Part shown: positions 47,283 to 55,611 of the stretch, one piece after another
How positions within the stretch are numbered: the first letter of the stretch is position 1
Layout of the letters: each line of letters starts with the position of its first letter
From: Polyangiaceae bacterium
GTDB lineage: Bacteria > Myxococcota_A > Polyangia > Polyangiales > Polyangiaceae
Assembly (NCBI GenBank): GCA_019637295.1
Contig: JAHBVX010000007.1
Location: 124,001 to 188,000 of the forward strand
Direction of reading: 5' to 3'
Length of the DNA stretch: 64,000 bases
Translations under genes and position numbers: made by a program
The notes under the pieces: generated by a model
What the model was told of the DNA's origin: nothing
Seen by the model: the letters and a program-made list of their open reading frames with translations, nothing else
Database searches by the model: none

Positions 47283-47879
47283 TCAGCGCTTGGGAGCCGT
47301 CGGTGGGCGCATGGGCAGCCCTGCGGCTGCCGGCTCTGCGGACTCGTCGAGCGCGGCGATGGCGCGCGTCAGTCGGACCAAGCCGAGCTGCCGGGCGGCG
47401 CTCTCCACGAACACCCGCGGGATACGCTCCAAGGTCAGGCACACGCCGCGCCCGAGATCGAGCTCCCGCTCCACGAAGGTCTCGAAGGAGTGGTAGCCCT
47501 TGGCAGCGAACAGCTCGCGCTCCTTGATGTGACCGAGCACGAGCCCGATCTCCCAGAAACGGTCCGCGAGGTGCTTCTTCAGCGTGCGGATCTCGCCGAG
47601 CGCGGTGTGAAGCTCCCGCACGCTCGCCTTCAGGGCATCCGCCTGCGCCGGGGCGCGCAGTGTCGCCCGCGCGCTGTCGGGGTGGATGGGGCCCGCGTTG
47701 CGGCGCAGGGCCTCCTCCGCGTGCTTGGCGGCGTGACGGGCCACCCAGGGCGCGGTACCTCGGTTGCCCACCTTGGCGGCGGCTGCGGCGGCCGCAGCCG
47801 CGCTGGCCTTCGGCCCCCGCGCCTTCGATGCCGGGGCGCTCTTTGCGCCTGTGGCTGCCCTCGTCTTCTTGGCTGTCAT
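47283..47879 (-). CDS. Basic protein with Ala/Lys-rich N-terminus, unrecognised
   Basis: 198 residues. The first 45 residues are Lys/Ala/Ser-rich with nine consecutive alanines, like a histone-H1-type DNA-binding tail. Residues about 90-170 are helical and contain FWEIGLVLGHIKERELF and GYHSFETFVERELDL followed by LTLERIPRVF, a pattern that recalls small helix-turn-helix modules in myxobacterial proteins. A nucleic-acid-binding role is suggested by composition only. It lies 52 bp upstream of obg on the same strand and 142 bp from the divergent lipid-kinase gene. Confidence 0.6.
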   Translation of the reverse strand: MTAKKTRAATGAKSAPASKARGPKASAAAAAAAAAKVGNRGTAPWVARHAAKHAEEALRRNAGPIHPDSARATLRAPAQADALKASVRELHTALGEIRTLKKHLADRFWEIGLVLGHIKERELFAAKGYHSFETFVERELDLGRGVCLTLERIPRVFVESAARQLGLVRLTRAIAALDESAEPAAAGLPMRPPTAPKR

Positions 47880-48021
47880 ACGTCAACGCGGCTCGCCGGC
47901 CGGCCCTCCTCCGATGCCTGGCTCGCACAGTATGACACGGGCCACCCGGAGGCCAAGTAGTCGCGCCCCGCCGCCCGCGGTTGCGGCACCGTGCCCGTCC
48001 TGAGATACCTGGTGCAGCAGG

Positions 48022-49089
48022 ATGAGCGACGCCCACGACGCTGCCCCGACGCGCCCCAGCGTTCCCCCGCCCCACGAGCGGATCGCCGTCGTGGTCAACG
48101 GTAACGCCAAGAGCGTGAACGACGAGGTGATCTCGACCCTCGACCAGATCCTGCTCGGTGGTGATCTATTCGTCTCGCGCAGCCTGGAGGACGGTCTGGA
48201 CATCGCCAAGACCGTAGTCAGTCGGGGCTACGGCACCGTGCTCACGGGTGGAGGGGATGGCACCTTCACCGTCATGGTCTCGGACGTCGTGCGTGAGGCC
48301 CGGAGACAGCACCGGCCGTTGCCCCGATTCGGACTGCTCAAGCTCGGTACCGGCAACGCGCTGTCGTGGGTCGTGGGCGCCAGCCGGGCCAAGGATCGCG
48401 GCTTGGCCGCCGACATTCAGCGGCTCCGAGAGGACGCGGGCTCGCGGGAGATCCGGCTGTGCGAGGTCGACGGCTACCTCGCGCCGTTTTGCGGCTTCGG
48501 CGTCGACGCTGTCGTGCTGCGTGACTACGCCGACGTCAAGAAGCTGTTATCGAAGACCCTGCTGAAGCGGTACGCGTCCGGGCCTGTCAGCTACGCGCTG
48601 GCGTCGATGACCCGCTCCATCCCCAGCTACTTCATCCGACCGGTGCCCCACTGCCGCGTGATCAACGAAGGCGCCGACGCCTACCGCGTGGGGGAGAAAG
48701 GCAAGCGCATGGGTCAACCCATCGCGCGCGGCGAGGTGATCTACGAGGGGCCCGCGCGAGTGGCCGCGCTCGGGAGCATCCCGTACTATGGCTTTGGGTT
48801 TCGGTTCTTCCCGTTCGCGGAGGAGCGGCCCGACCGCATGCAGCTGCGCGTCTCGACCATCGGCCCGGTGCAGTTCGTTCGCTGCTTCCCCGCCATCTGG
48901 CGGGGCGAGTTCCACGATCCCTCCGTGGTCTTCGACTATCTCGTCGACGCGGTCGCGATCGAGATGGACCCCGCGACCGTGTTCCAGATCGGCGGGGACC
49001 CTCAGGGCGAGCGGACGGTGGTGCACGCCCGTGTGTCTCCCGAGCCCATCCGGCTCGTGGACTACTATGCCCCGCCGAGGGCCGGTTGA
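48022..49089 (+). CDS. Diacylglycerol/lipid-kinase-family protein
   Basis: 355 residues. The N-terminal half has the DAGK catalytic-fold motifs: VVVNGNAKS, GGGDGTFTVMVSDV and LKLGTGNALSWVVG (ATP-binding GGDGT and the G.GN motif). Bacterial members phosphorylate diacylglycerol or related lipids, or sphingolipid bases. The C-terminal half has FGFRFFPFAEERPDRMQLRV and a DYLVDAVAIEMDPA segment. Substrate unknown. Its stop overlaps the TTG start of a small secreted protein. Confidence 0.82.
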   Translation: MSDAHDAAPTRPSVPPPHERIAVVVNGNAKSVNDEVISTLDQILLGGDLFVSRSLEDGLDIAKTVVSRGYGTVLTGGGDGTFTVMVSDVVREARRQHRPLPRFGLLKLGTGNALSWVVGASRAKDRGLAADIQRLREDAGSREIRLCEVDGYLAPFCGFGVDAVVLRDYADVKKLLSKTLLKRYASGPVSYALASMTRSIPSYFIRPVPHCRVINEGADAYRVGEKGKRMGQPIARGEVIYEGPARVAALGSIPYYGFGFRFFPFAEERPDRMQLRVSTIGPVQFVRCFPAIWRGEFHDPSVVFDYLVDAVAIEMDPATVFQIGGDPQGERTVVHARVSPEPIRLVDYYAPPRAG

Positions 49090-49532
49090 CGCGCGCTCGC
49101 GTAGGCCAGAGTCGGCCTCAGCTCTTGCTGTCCATCATCTCGGGAACACTGATATTTTCCGTGAGCTTCAGCGCGTCGACCCGCTCTGCCGAGGCGCGGC
49201 TGAGCTGTCGCCCAGAGCCGGGTCCCGGGCGAGTGTTGTGCGAGCTCGAGGTCGAGGCGCCCGGCGGTCGCGTGCTGCCCTGGGCGGACGCGCTGGTGGT
49301 GAGCTCGCCCGCGCATGCCCCGCCCCTACGCTCGCGCTACGGACCGACCCACGCCGCCGCTCGCACCGAGTCGAGGTTGCGGCTGCCCATCGCGCTCGCG
49401 GCGGTGCGCGCCGGTCGAGGTCAGCTCGAGGTCGACGCGCGGCGCGTCACCTGTCGCTCGGACGGCTCCGTGTGCGTGAGCGAGGTGAGTCGCGTCGTCG
49501 CGCTGGTCGAGGTCGGCGTCGAACCGCCCTGA
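49086..49532 (+). CDS. Small secreted protein, unrecognised
   Basis: 148 residues from a TTG start that overlaps the previous stop (TTGA). It has a plausible signal peptide (LLLSIISGTLIFSVSFSAS) and then a beta-rich region with four cysteines (LSCRPE, VLCELE, VTCRSDGSVC). No motif recognised. Coupling to the lipid-kinase-like gene suggests an envelope role. The start is rare but the frame begins cleanly there; confidence is moderate. Confidence 0.5.
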   Translation: MTRARVGQSRPQLLLSIISGTLIFSVSFSASTRSAEARLSCRPEPGPGRVLCELEVEAPGGRVLPWADALVVSSPAHAPPLRSRYGPTHAAARTESRLRLPIALAAVRAGRGQLEVDARRVTCRSDGSVCVSEVSRVVALVEVGVEPP

Positions 49533-49589
49533 CATTCGACGCAAACTTGCCCGTCTCACGGCGGCCTTGCTAGCAGCTAGACGCTGCGC

Positions 49590-50315
49590 ATGTTGCTCCC
49601 CGGACGGCTGAACAACACGACCCTGGGCGACGTGCTCGGGCAGCTGCATCGCGCTCGCGCGAGCGGAGTGCTGGAGCTCGTCGAGGTGCGCGGCGCGACC
49701 TCGGGGCGCGTGCACCGGATCCACCTCGCGAGCGGGCTGGTCGCGCACGTCGAGTCTGCGCTGCGGGTGCCGCGGCTCGGCGAACTGCTCCGGCGCGAGG
49801 GGCTGCTCACGGATGAGGGGGTCCGGCACCTGGCGCGGCCTCCCGGTGGCCGTCGGGCTGGGGAGCTCCTGGTTGACTCGGGGCTCGCGAGCGAGCGCCT
49901 GGTGTCGGCCGCGCTGCGCCGGCAGCTGCGGCTGCGGCTGGACGCGCTGTTCTCGATCGAGGAAGCGCAGCTGCGCTTCCGGGCTTTCGTCCGGGGGCTC
50001 CCTGCCGCGTCGTCCGTGCCGCTCTCGCCGCACGAGTTTCTCCACGGTCGGCCGCGTGCGCGCAAGGCGGCGAGGGCCGCGTCGACTCCGGAGCCGGCGC
50101 CGGCCGCGCGACGCCGGGATCCAGCGCGCTCCTGGGCGCTCTCCGCGCTGGGCCTCGGCGCCGAGGCGTCGTCGAGCGACGTTCGCGTCGCCTTTCGCCG
50201 CCTGGCGCGCGAGGTTCATCCCGACCGTCACCCCCGGGCCACGGCCGCCGAGCGAGCGGAGTTGCTCACCCGTTTCGCGCGCCTCTCCGCCGCTTATCAC
50301 CAGCTGGTGGCTTGA
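49590..50315 (+). CDS. DUF4388-like/PATAN domain fused to a J domain
   Basis: 241 residues. The N-terminal 130 residues resemble the DUF4388 (PATAN) domain seen in myxobacterial signalling proteins (LPGRLNNTTLGDVLGQLHRARASGVLEL, split here as two short motifs; LASGLVAHVES). After a basic linker the last 65 residues are a J domain with the essential HPD (EVHPDRHP) that stimulates Hsp70 ATPase. The combination suggests a co-chaperone recruited by a signalling-type domain. No DnaK is adjacent. It converges on the chlorite-dismutase gene with a 4-bp gap. Confidence 0.75.
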   Translation: MLLPGRLNNTTLGDVLGQLHRARASGVLELVEVRGATSGRVHRIHLASGLVAHVESALRVPRLGELLRREGLLTDEGVRHLARPPGGRRAGELLVDSGLASERLVSAALRRQLRLRLDALFSIEEAQLRFRAFVRGLPAASSVPLSPHEFLHGRPRARKAARAASTPEPAPAARRRDPARSWALSALGLGAEASSSDVRVAFRRLAREVHPDRHPRATAAERAELLTRFARLSAAYHQLVA

Positions 50316-50319
50316 GCGC

Positions 50320-51057
50320 TCACGCCGGCTGAGGGTGACTCTGCCACGCGACCCTGCCCACGAAGAAGGGACCCATGTGGGCCATGAACTCACTCGTCTG
50401 GCGGGTGCCCCGCATGGACTGAACCACGTGCGACAGGGGGTGTAGCTCCTTGCCGACGAGCCCAATGACGAACTCGTTGTCGTTGGCGTCGAGGCCGTGA
50501 CAGGCGAGACGCACGTCGTGCGCGAGGTCCTGCTCGCCGTACGCGCGCCCGATGGTGGCGTGCTCGCGTAGGATCCCGCCTCGCTCGCGCGGCTCGAGAC
50601 GCTCGAAGGCGCCGGTCCGACGTAGCGGATACCAGACCGCCCAGGGCCACGCGGGGTTCTGCACGGTGTGTTGGGGGCGCTCGAGCAACCAGTAGTTCAG
50701 ATCCGACTCGTAGCCGGTGCTGTAGCTGCGCCCGAGCATGGTCAGCTCTGGGCGCGGTTCGAGCGAGGTCACCGCCGCGACCGCCGGTCGGATGAGGGTG
50801 ACCAGGTCCGCCGGGTCCTCGCCGTAGCCGAGCAGACCGAGTCCCCGTGGGTGATTGAGGTCCTCGTACACCACGGCGCGCGCCCCGCGCGCTCCGAGCT
50901 CGCTGCACAGCCGCTCCAGCGCGCTGCTGGCTCCATCCCTGCAATCGAAGGCGAGCAGCTGCATGAACAGCCGGCGACTCGAGCGCTGGGGCTCGCCGTC
51001 GCGGTCTGCTCCGCGCTCGGAGACGTCGATGGTCGGGCTGTCCTTGGCGGCGTGCAT
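50320..51057 (-). CDS. Chlorite-dismutase/HemQ-family heme protein
   Basis: 245 residues. Residues about 30-240 match the chlorite-dismutase-like ferredoxin-fold family, which includes coproheme decarboxylase (HemQ). The proximal heme His lies in LREHATIGRAYG (H166-ish), and ANDNEFVIGLVGKELHPL is a conserved C-terminal motif. The N-terminal Ser/Glu-rich 25 residues are variable. ATG at 51057; a longer frame upstream overlaps hisZ and is a shadow. Whether it decarboxylates coproheme or detoxifies chlorite cannot be decided here. Divergent from hisZ by 46 bp. Confidence 0.82.
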   Translation of the reverse strand: MHAAKDSPTIDVSERGADRDGEPQRSSRRLFMQLLAFDCRDGASSALERLCSELGARGARAVVYEDLNHPRGLGLLGYGEDPADLVTLIRPAVAAVTSLEPRPELTMLGRSYSTGYESDLNYWLLERPQHTVQNPAWPWAVWYPLRRTGAFERLEPRERGGILREHATIGRAYGEQDLAHDVRLACHGLDANDNEFVIGLVGKELHPLSHVVQSMRGTRQTSEFMAHMGPFFVGRVAWQSHPQPA

Positions 51058-51103
51058 TCGATTCTCCTGGCGTGAGGGGGAGAGAGTATGCCATTCCCGC
51101 CCC

Positions 51104-52378
51104 GTGACTCCCAATCGCGATCAGCGGCCGCTGCCGCCTCTGCCGGCGGGCATGCGCGATTGGCTGCCCGAGGAGGCGCGCACCGTGGGCGAGCTGGCGC
51201 GTCGGGTGCTCGCGTGCTTCGAGCTGTACGGCTACCAGCGCGTGACGCTGCCGGTGTTCGAGTACGCTGACGTCTTCGAGCGCGGGCTGGGTGCGCTGGA
51301 CGCCAGCGAAGTGCTGCGCTTCGTGGAGCCAGAGAGCGGCGAGCTGGTCGCCATCCGACCCGACATGACGCCGCAGGTGGCGCGGCTCGTGACCTCGCGG
51401 CTGCGCGACGCACCGCTGCCCGCTCGGCTCTGCTACGAGGGTTCGGTCGTGCGGCTGCGGCGCGAGCGTGCGCGACGCCGGCGACAGGTGCCCCAGGCGG
51501 GCATCGAGCTGGTGGGTGCGCCGGCTCGCGCGGGGGACCTGGAGATGCTCGGCGTTGCGGTGGACGCGGTGCGGGCGGCGGGGCTAGCGGACTTCGTGCT
51601 CGACCTCGGCCACGCACGGGTCGCTGGCAGCCTGGTGGAAGCGGCGGACCCAGAGCATCGCCTCGGGCTCGTGGAGGCGCTGTCACTGCGTGATCGTGCG
51701 GGCGTCGCGGGCGCGGCGTCCCGTGCGGGGCTTGCACAGGGGATGCGCGCCGCCCTCGTGGCGTTGCTCGACCACGACGGTTCGAGCGAGGTCGCGCCCG
51801 AGGTGCGCCGGGCGCTCGACGCCACGCCTGCGGCCGAAGCGCTCGAGCAGTTGGACGCCCTGGCGCTGGAGGTCCTGCGCGGTGGCCTCGCCGCTCGCCT
51901 CTTCCTCAACCTGGGCGAGGTGCGACACTTGGCGTACTACACCGGTGTGCAGTTTCAGATCCTGGCCGAGGGTCCTGGCGAGGCGGTCGCGTCCGGGGGC
52001 CGCTATGACGGCCTGTTCGCGAAGTTCGGTGCGGCGCGGCCCGCGGCAGGGTTCGCGGTGGACCTCGACAACCTCGCCTGGGCGGTGGGCGGGCAAGCGC
52101 CTGCAGAGCAGACTCGCGTGCTGCTCGACGGCGGGGAGCCGACTGAGCTCCTGGCGCTGGCGACCCGTCTGCGGGCTCGGGGTCGGGCGGTGGTGATCGG
52201 CGGCGACGAGGGCTATGCCCGCGCTTGGGGGTTCTCGCATCGCGTGCAACTCGGCGCGGCGTGGGTCGTGTGCGTGCTCGCGAGCGGTCAGCAGCAGGAG
52301 CTCACGGGCAGCACGGAGGAGCGAGTCGAGGGGCTCGACCGTCTGGTGGCCGGGGGCGTCGAGGAGCAGTCAGCATGA
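51104..52378 (+). CDS. hisZ: ATP phosphoribosyltransferase regulatory subunit
   Basis: 424 residues resembling a histidyl-tRNA synthetase catalytic core (PAGMRDWLPEEART, RPDMTPQVARL, SGGRYDGL) without the anticodon-binding ending of HisS. HisZ partners a short HisG to start histidine synthesis from PRPP and ATP. GTG start at 51104; an ATG at 51088 is in another frame. The ATGA overlap with purA reproduces the hisZ-purA pairing seen in some proteobacteria. hisG is not in the window. HisS is less likely because HisS signature 2 and its C-terminal domain are absent. Confidence 0.85.
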   Translation: MTPNRDQRPLPPLPAGMRDWLPEEARTVGELARRVLACFELYGYQRVTLPVFEYADVFERGLGALDASEVLRFVEPESGELVAIRPDMTPQVARLVTSRLRDAPLPARLCYEGSVVRLRRERARRRRQVPQAGIELVGAPARAGDLEMLGVAVDAVRAAGLADFVLDLGHARVAGSLVEAADPEHRLGLVEALSLRDRAGVAGAASRAGLAQGMRAALVALLDHDGSSEVAPEVRRALDATPAAEALEQLDALALEVLRGGLAARLFLNLGEVRHLAYYTGVQFQILAEGPGEAVASGGRYDGLFAKFGAARPAAGFAVDLDNLAWAVGGQAPAEQTRVLLDGGEPTELLALATRLRARGRAVVIGGDEGYARAWGFSHRVQLGAAWVVCVLASGQQQELTGSTEERVEGLDRLVAGGVEEQSA

Positions 52379-53652
52379 CGTGTGTGGTGGTCGTGGGCGC
52401 GCAGTGGGGCGACGAGGGCAAGGGCAAGGTCGTGGACCTCTGTACCGAGCGGGCGAGTCTGGTCGCACGCTACGCGGGAGGGCCGAACGCTGGACACACC
52501 CTCGTCGTGGGCGGCGAGAAGACCATCGTGCGTCTGATCCCGAGCGGCGTGCTCCGCCCAGATTCCCGCTGTGTGCTCGGCCAGGGCATGGTCATCGATC
52601 CCGCCGTCCTGGTCGACGAGATCGACGGCCTGACGCGGCGTGGGGTCGAGCGCGTGCAGGAGCGCCTGCTGCTCAGCGAACGCGCGCACTTGATCTTGCC
52701 CTACCACGTGCTGGTCGACGGCCTGCGCGAGGCGCGAGCGTCGGCCATCGGCACGACCAAGAAAGGCATCGGTCCGGCCTATGAAGACAAGGCGCGTCGG
52801 CTCGGCGTCCGTGCAGCGGATCTGCGCCACCCGAAGCGCCTGCGGGACCTCGTCTCCACGGCCATCGCCGCCTGGACGCCAGTGCTGCTCGCGCTGGGGG
52901 GCGAGGTGCCGAGCGTCGAGGCCATCCTGGAGACCCTCGCGCCGCTCGGCGATCGCTTGACGCCGCTGCTGGGGGACGCGTCCCGCGCGGTCCACGACGC
53001 CATCCAAGCGGGGGAGCCCGTCTTGCTCGAGGGTGCGCAGGGCACCTTGCTCGACATCGATCACGGGACCTACCCCTTCGTGACCTCCAGCTCCGCCGTG
53101 GCGGGCGGCGCAGCGACCGGACTCGGTATCGGGCCGACCCGCATCGATCACGTGCTCGGCATCGCCAAGGCGTATCTCACCCGCGTCGGGGGCGGCCCGT
53201 TCCCCACCGAACTGAGCGACGCCACGGGCGAGCACCTGCGCACGGTGGGTCACGAGTTCGGATCCGTCACGGGCCGCCCGCGACGCACGGGTTGGCTCGA
53301 TCTGCCGGCGTTGCGCTACGCAGCCCGAGTCAACGGCCTCGATAGCCTGGCGCTGACCAAGCTGGACGTGCTCAGCGGACTGTCCGAGGTGGCGCTGTGC
53401 GTGGGCTACGAACTGAACGGAGCGCGGACGAAGGAGCTGCCGGTGGACGAACTCGACTCGGCCAAGCCCGTCCTGGAGCGGTTCGCCGGCTGGCAAGAGC
53501 CGCTCGAACACGCCCGGAGCATCAGCGAGCTGCCGCGTGCCGCTCGCGCTTACCTGGACCGTGTCGCCGAGTTCGTCGACGTTCCCATCACGGTGATCGG
53601 CGTCGGCCCGGGTCGCGAAGCGTCGATCGTCTTGGCCGACCCGTTTGCCTAG
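52375..53652 (+). CDS. purA: Adenylosuccinate synthetase
   Basis: 425 residues. Joins IMP and aspartate with GTP to form adenylosuccinate. P-loop GAQWGDEGKGKVVD, the IMP loop TTKKGIGPAYEDKA, HGTYPFVTSSS and the GTP motif LTKLDVLSG are all present. Translationally coupled to hisZ. PurD for the same pathway is 7 kb downstream. Gene length and residues are normal. Confidence 0.97.
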   Translation: MTCVVVVGAQWGDEGKGKVVDLCTERASLVARYAGGPNAGHTLVVGGEKTIVRLIPSGVLRPDSRCVLGQGMVIDPAVLVDEIDGLTRRGVERVQERLLLSERAHLILPYHVLVDGLREARASAIGTTKKGIGPAYEDKARRLGVRAADLRHPKRLRDLVSTAIAAWTPVLLALGGEVPSVEAILETLAPLGDRLTPLLGDASRAVHDAIQAGEPVLLEGAQGTLLDIDHGTYPFVTSSSAVAGGAATGLGIGPTRIDHVLGIAKAYLTRVGGGPFPTELSDATGEHLRTVGHEFGSVTGRPRRTGWLDLPALRYAARVNGLDSLALTKLDVLSGLSEVALCVGYELNGARTKELPVDELDSAKPVLERFAGWQEPLEHARSISELPRAARAYLDRVAEFVDVPITVIGVGPGREASIVLADPFA

Positions 53653-53725
53653 CGGACAGCGGACCCCAGCGCCGCAGCCGACGGCTGCGTTCGCGCGTCC
53701 GACCAGGGCGAGGTAAGCTGCTCTC

Positions 53726-54637
53726 ATGTTCCTCCTTCCGCCGGTCGTCGCCAACCTCGGTGCAGCGGATCTCGCGGCGGCTGCCGCGGCGTCCTCTCGT
53801 CCGGCCGAGTGTCGCGTCGCCACGCCGTCCCATGGCCTGTGGCAAGCGGCGCGACAGCCAGAGCTCGGGCGCTACTGTCGCTTGCTGGCGCGCGGCCACG
53901 CGCTGCTCGGGCGCTCCCCAGCGAGCGCCCTGCTCGCGGCCGAGCAGGCCGAGCGGGTGCTCGCGACTCGGGCGGCTCCAGCCCTGCTCGCGGGCCGCGC
54001 CCTGTGGGCCCTCGGCCGCCCGAAGGACGCTCACGACCGCTTCCTGGTCGCGCGTTCGCGCGCGCCCGGCAGCCTCGAGACGCCCGAGGTCCTGCACGCT
54101 TTCGCCGCCAGCTCGCTCCGTGCCGGTCAGGGCGAGCACGCGCACTCGGCCTATCGTTCGCTCGTGCCCCGCGTCGGATTGCTCAGCGATCGAGTGGCTC
54201 GCCAGCGCGCGTATCTCGAAGCCTCGCTGGTGCTGATGCACGAGGGAGCCATCGGCGAAGCGGTCGGCGCGCTCACCGAGGCGCGGCGGCGGGAAGTCGT
54301 CCCGGGGCTCAGCGAGTTGGTCGCTGGGGCGCTGGCGCTGGCGCTCGACCGCCAAGGGCGGCGCGAGGAGGCGCGCGGAGTCGCCGCGGAAGCAGGCGCG
54401 CCCTCCTGGTTGCTCGCGCTCGCGGAGCAGCCCAACGCTCGCGCGGACGTCACTGCCGCCCTGGTCGAGGGCGAGCTGTGGGCCATCGCGGCGATGGTCG
54501 CGACTTTCGTCGAGGGCGACTCGGCTCGAGAGGCCTGGCGCCGCTACCTCGATAGTCCCGCGGTCAAGAACGTCGCGCTCCGCAAGCACGCCGAGGAGCG
54601 CCTGCGGCTGCTCTCCCAGCCCGCGAGGCGGCGGTGA
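53726..54637 (+). CDS. Helical-repeat (TPR-like) protein, unrecognised
   Basis: 303 residues, rich in Ala, Leu and Arg. Several degenerate TPR-like helix pairs (LLARGHALLGRSPASALLAAEQAERVL and ALWALGRPKDAHDRFLVAR among them, each under 20 in the core). Begins with a hydrophobic MFLLPPVVANLGA that could be a weak signal sequence. No catalytic motif. Its stop overlaps the GTG of a second TPR protein, so the pair is co-translated. Confidence 0.65.
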   Translation: MFLLPPVVANLGAADLAAAAAASSRPAECRVATPSHGLWQAARQPELGRYCRLLARGHALLGRSPASALLAAEQAERVLATRAAPALLAGRALWALGRPKDAHDRFLVARSRAPGSLETPEVLHAFAASSLRAGQGEHAHSAYRSLVPRVGLLSDRVARQRAYLEASLVLMHEGAIGEAVGALTEARRREVVPGLSELVAGALALALDRQGRREEARGVAAEAGAPSWLLALAEQPNARADVTAALVEGELWAIAAMVATFVEGDSAREAWRRYLDSPAVKNVALRKHAEERLRLLSQPARRR

Positions 54638-55590
54638 GGGGGCAGCTCGGGGCGCTGCTCGGCGCCCTCGCGGTGACCTCGTCGGCGTTCGGGACGCCGT
54701 CGCTGTGGGACAAGGCCGCGGACCCTCGTCGCGCGCGAACGGATCACGCCTTCGTCGCGGTGGAACGAATGTTGGTCCGCGCCGAAGCGAGCGCGTTCGA
54801 TCCGGCCCTCGCGCGCAACTTCACGCGGGCGGGGCTGGCGTTGATCGAACTCGCCGCCCCTGACACGGCTGAGGATCCGCGGCTGATGCTGTTGCTCGGC
54901 GAGCTCCTGATCGATGGGGCGGTCCGGCGCGACGAGGATGGCCGGAAGCTCCTGCTGCGCGCCCTCGACGCGCACCCCGAGACACCGATGGCTGGGCGCG
55001 CCTGGTTCAACGTCGCGATCGCCTCGGCGCGGCTCGGCGAGCCCCTCGCCGAGCGCGATGCCTACACGCGCGCGCTCGAACGCGTCTACGAGCCGGAGTT
55101 CCGCGCCAACATCTACATGAACCGCGGCGAGTCGCGCATGGTGCTGGGAGACCTGCGCGGCGCCCAGGCCGACTTCCGGCGCGCGATCAAGCTGGCCCAG
55201 CGCCCGGATCTGATGGCCCTGGCTCACTACGGTCTCGGCATCGTGCTCGAGCGCTACGGCGACCTGCCGAGCGCGCTCGACGCCATGGACGTGGCCCGGC
55301 AGATACGGTTGGGGCCCTTCGGTAGCGCGCTGGATCTGCCGAGCGTGTTCTTCGTGCCCAGCTACGACATCCACTACTACAAGGCGCTCGCGGCGATGGC
55401 GGCGGAGCGCTCCGCGCGCTCGACCGTGGACAAGCGAGCGGCGCTCGAAGAGGCCATCGAGCACTGGGACGCGTACCTGGGGCCGGCGGTGGCCGACGAG
55501 CACCAGTTCTTGCCGCGGGCGAAGTTGCACCGGCGGCGACTCGCGGAGAGGCTGTCCCAGCTGCCGGCGGACAGGAAGCGAGCTCGCTAG
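54634..55590 (+). CDS. Exported TPR protein
   Basis: 318 residues with a short signal-like N-terminus (LGALLGALAVTSSAFG) and TPR-type repeats about residues 70-270: GRAWFNVAIASARLGEPLA, ANIYMNRGESRMVLGDLR and ALAHYGLGIVLERYGDLPSA are the clearest units. GTG start overlaps the preceding stop. Probably a periplasmic scaffold. It converges on a membrane protein gene with a 21-bp gap. Confidence 0.72.
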   Translation: MRGQLGALLGALAVTSSAFGTPSLWDKAADPRRARTDHAFVAVERMLVRAEASAFDPALARNFTRAGLALIELAAPDTAEDPRLMLLLGELLIDGAVRRDEDGRKLLLRALDAHPETPMAGRAWFNVAIASARLGEPLAERDAYTRALERVYEPEFRANIYMNRGESRMVLGDLRGAQADFRRAIKLAQRPDLMALAHYGLGIVLERYGDLPSALDAMDVARQIRLGPFGSALDLPSVFFVPSYDIHYYKALAAMAAERSARSTVDKRAALEEAIEHWDAYLGPAVADEHQFLPRAKLHRRRLAERLSQLPADRKRAR

Positions 55591-55611
55591 ACCCGACTGG
55601 CCCGCTGCCCG

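Noticed and set aside
51104-52378. hisZ as histidyl-tRNA synthetase
   Set aside because: The C-terminal anticodon-binding domain and HisS-specific motif are missing.
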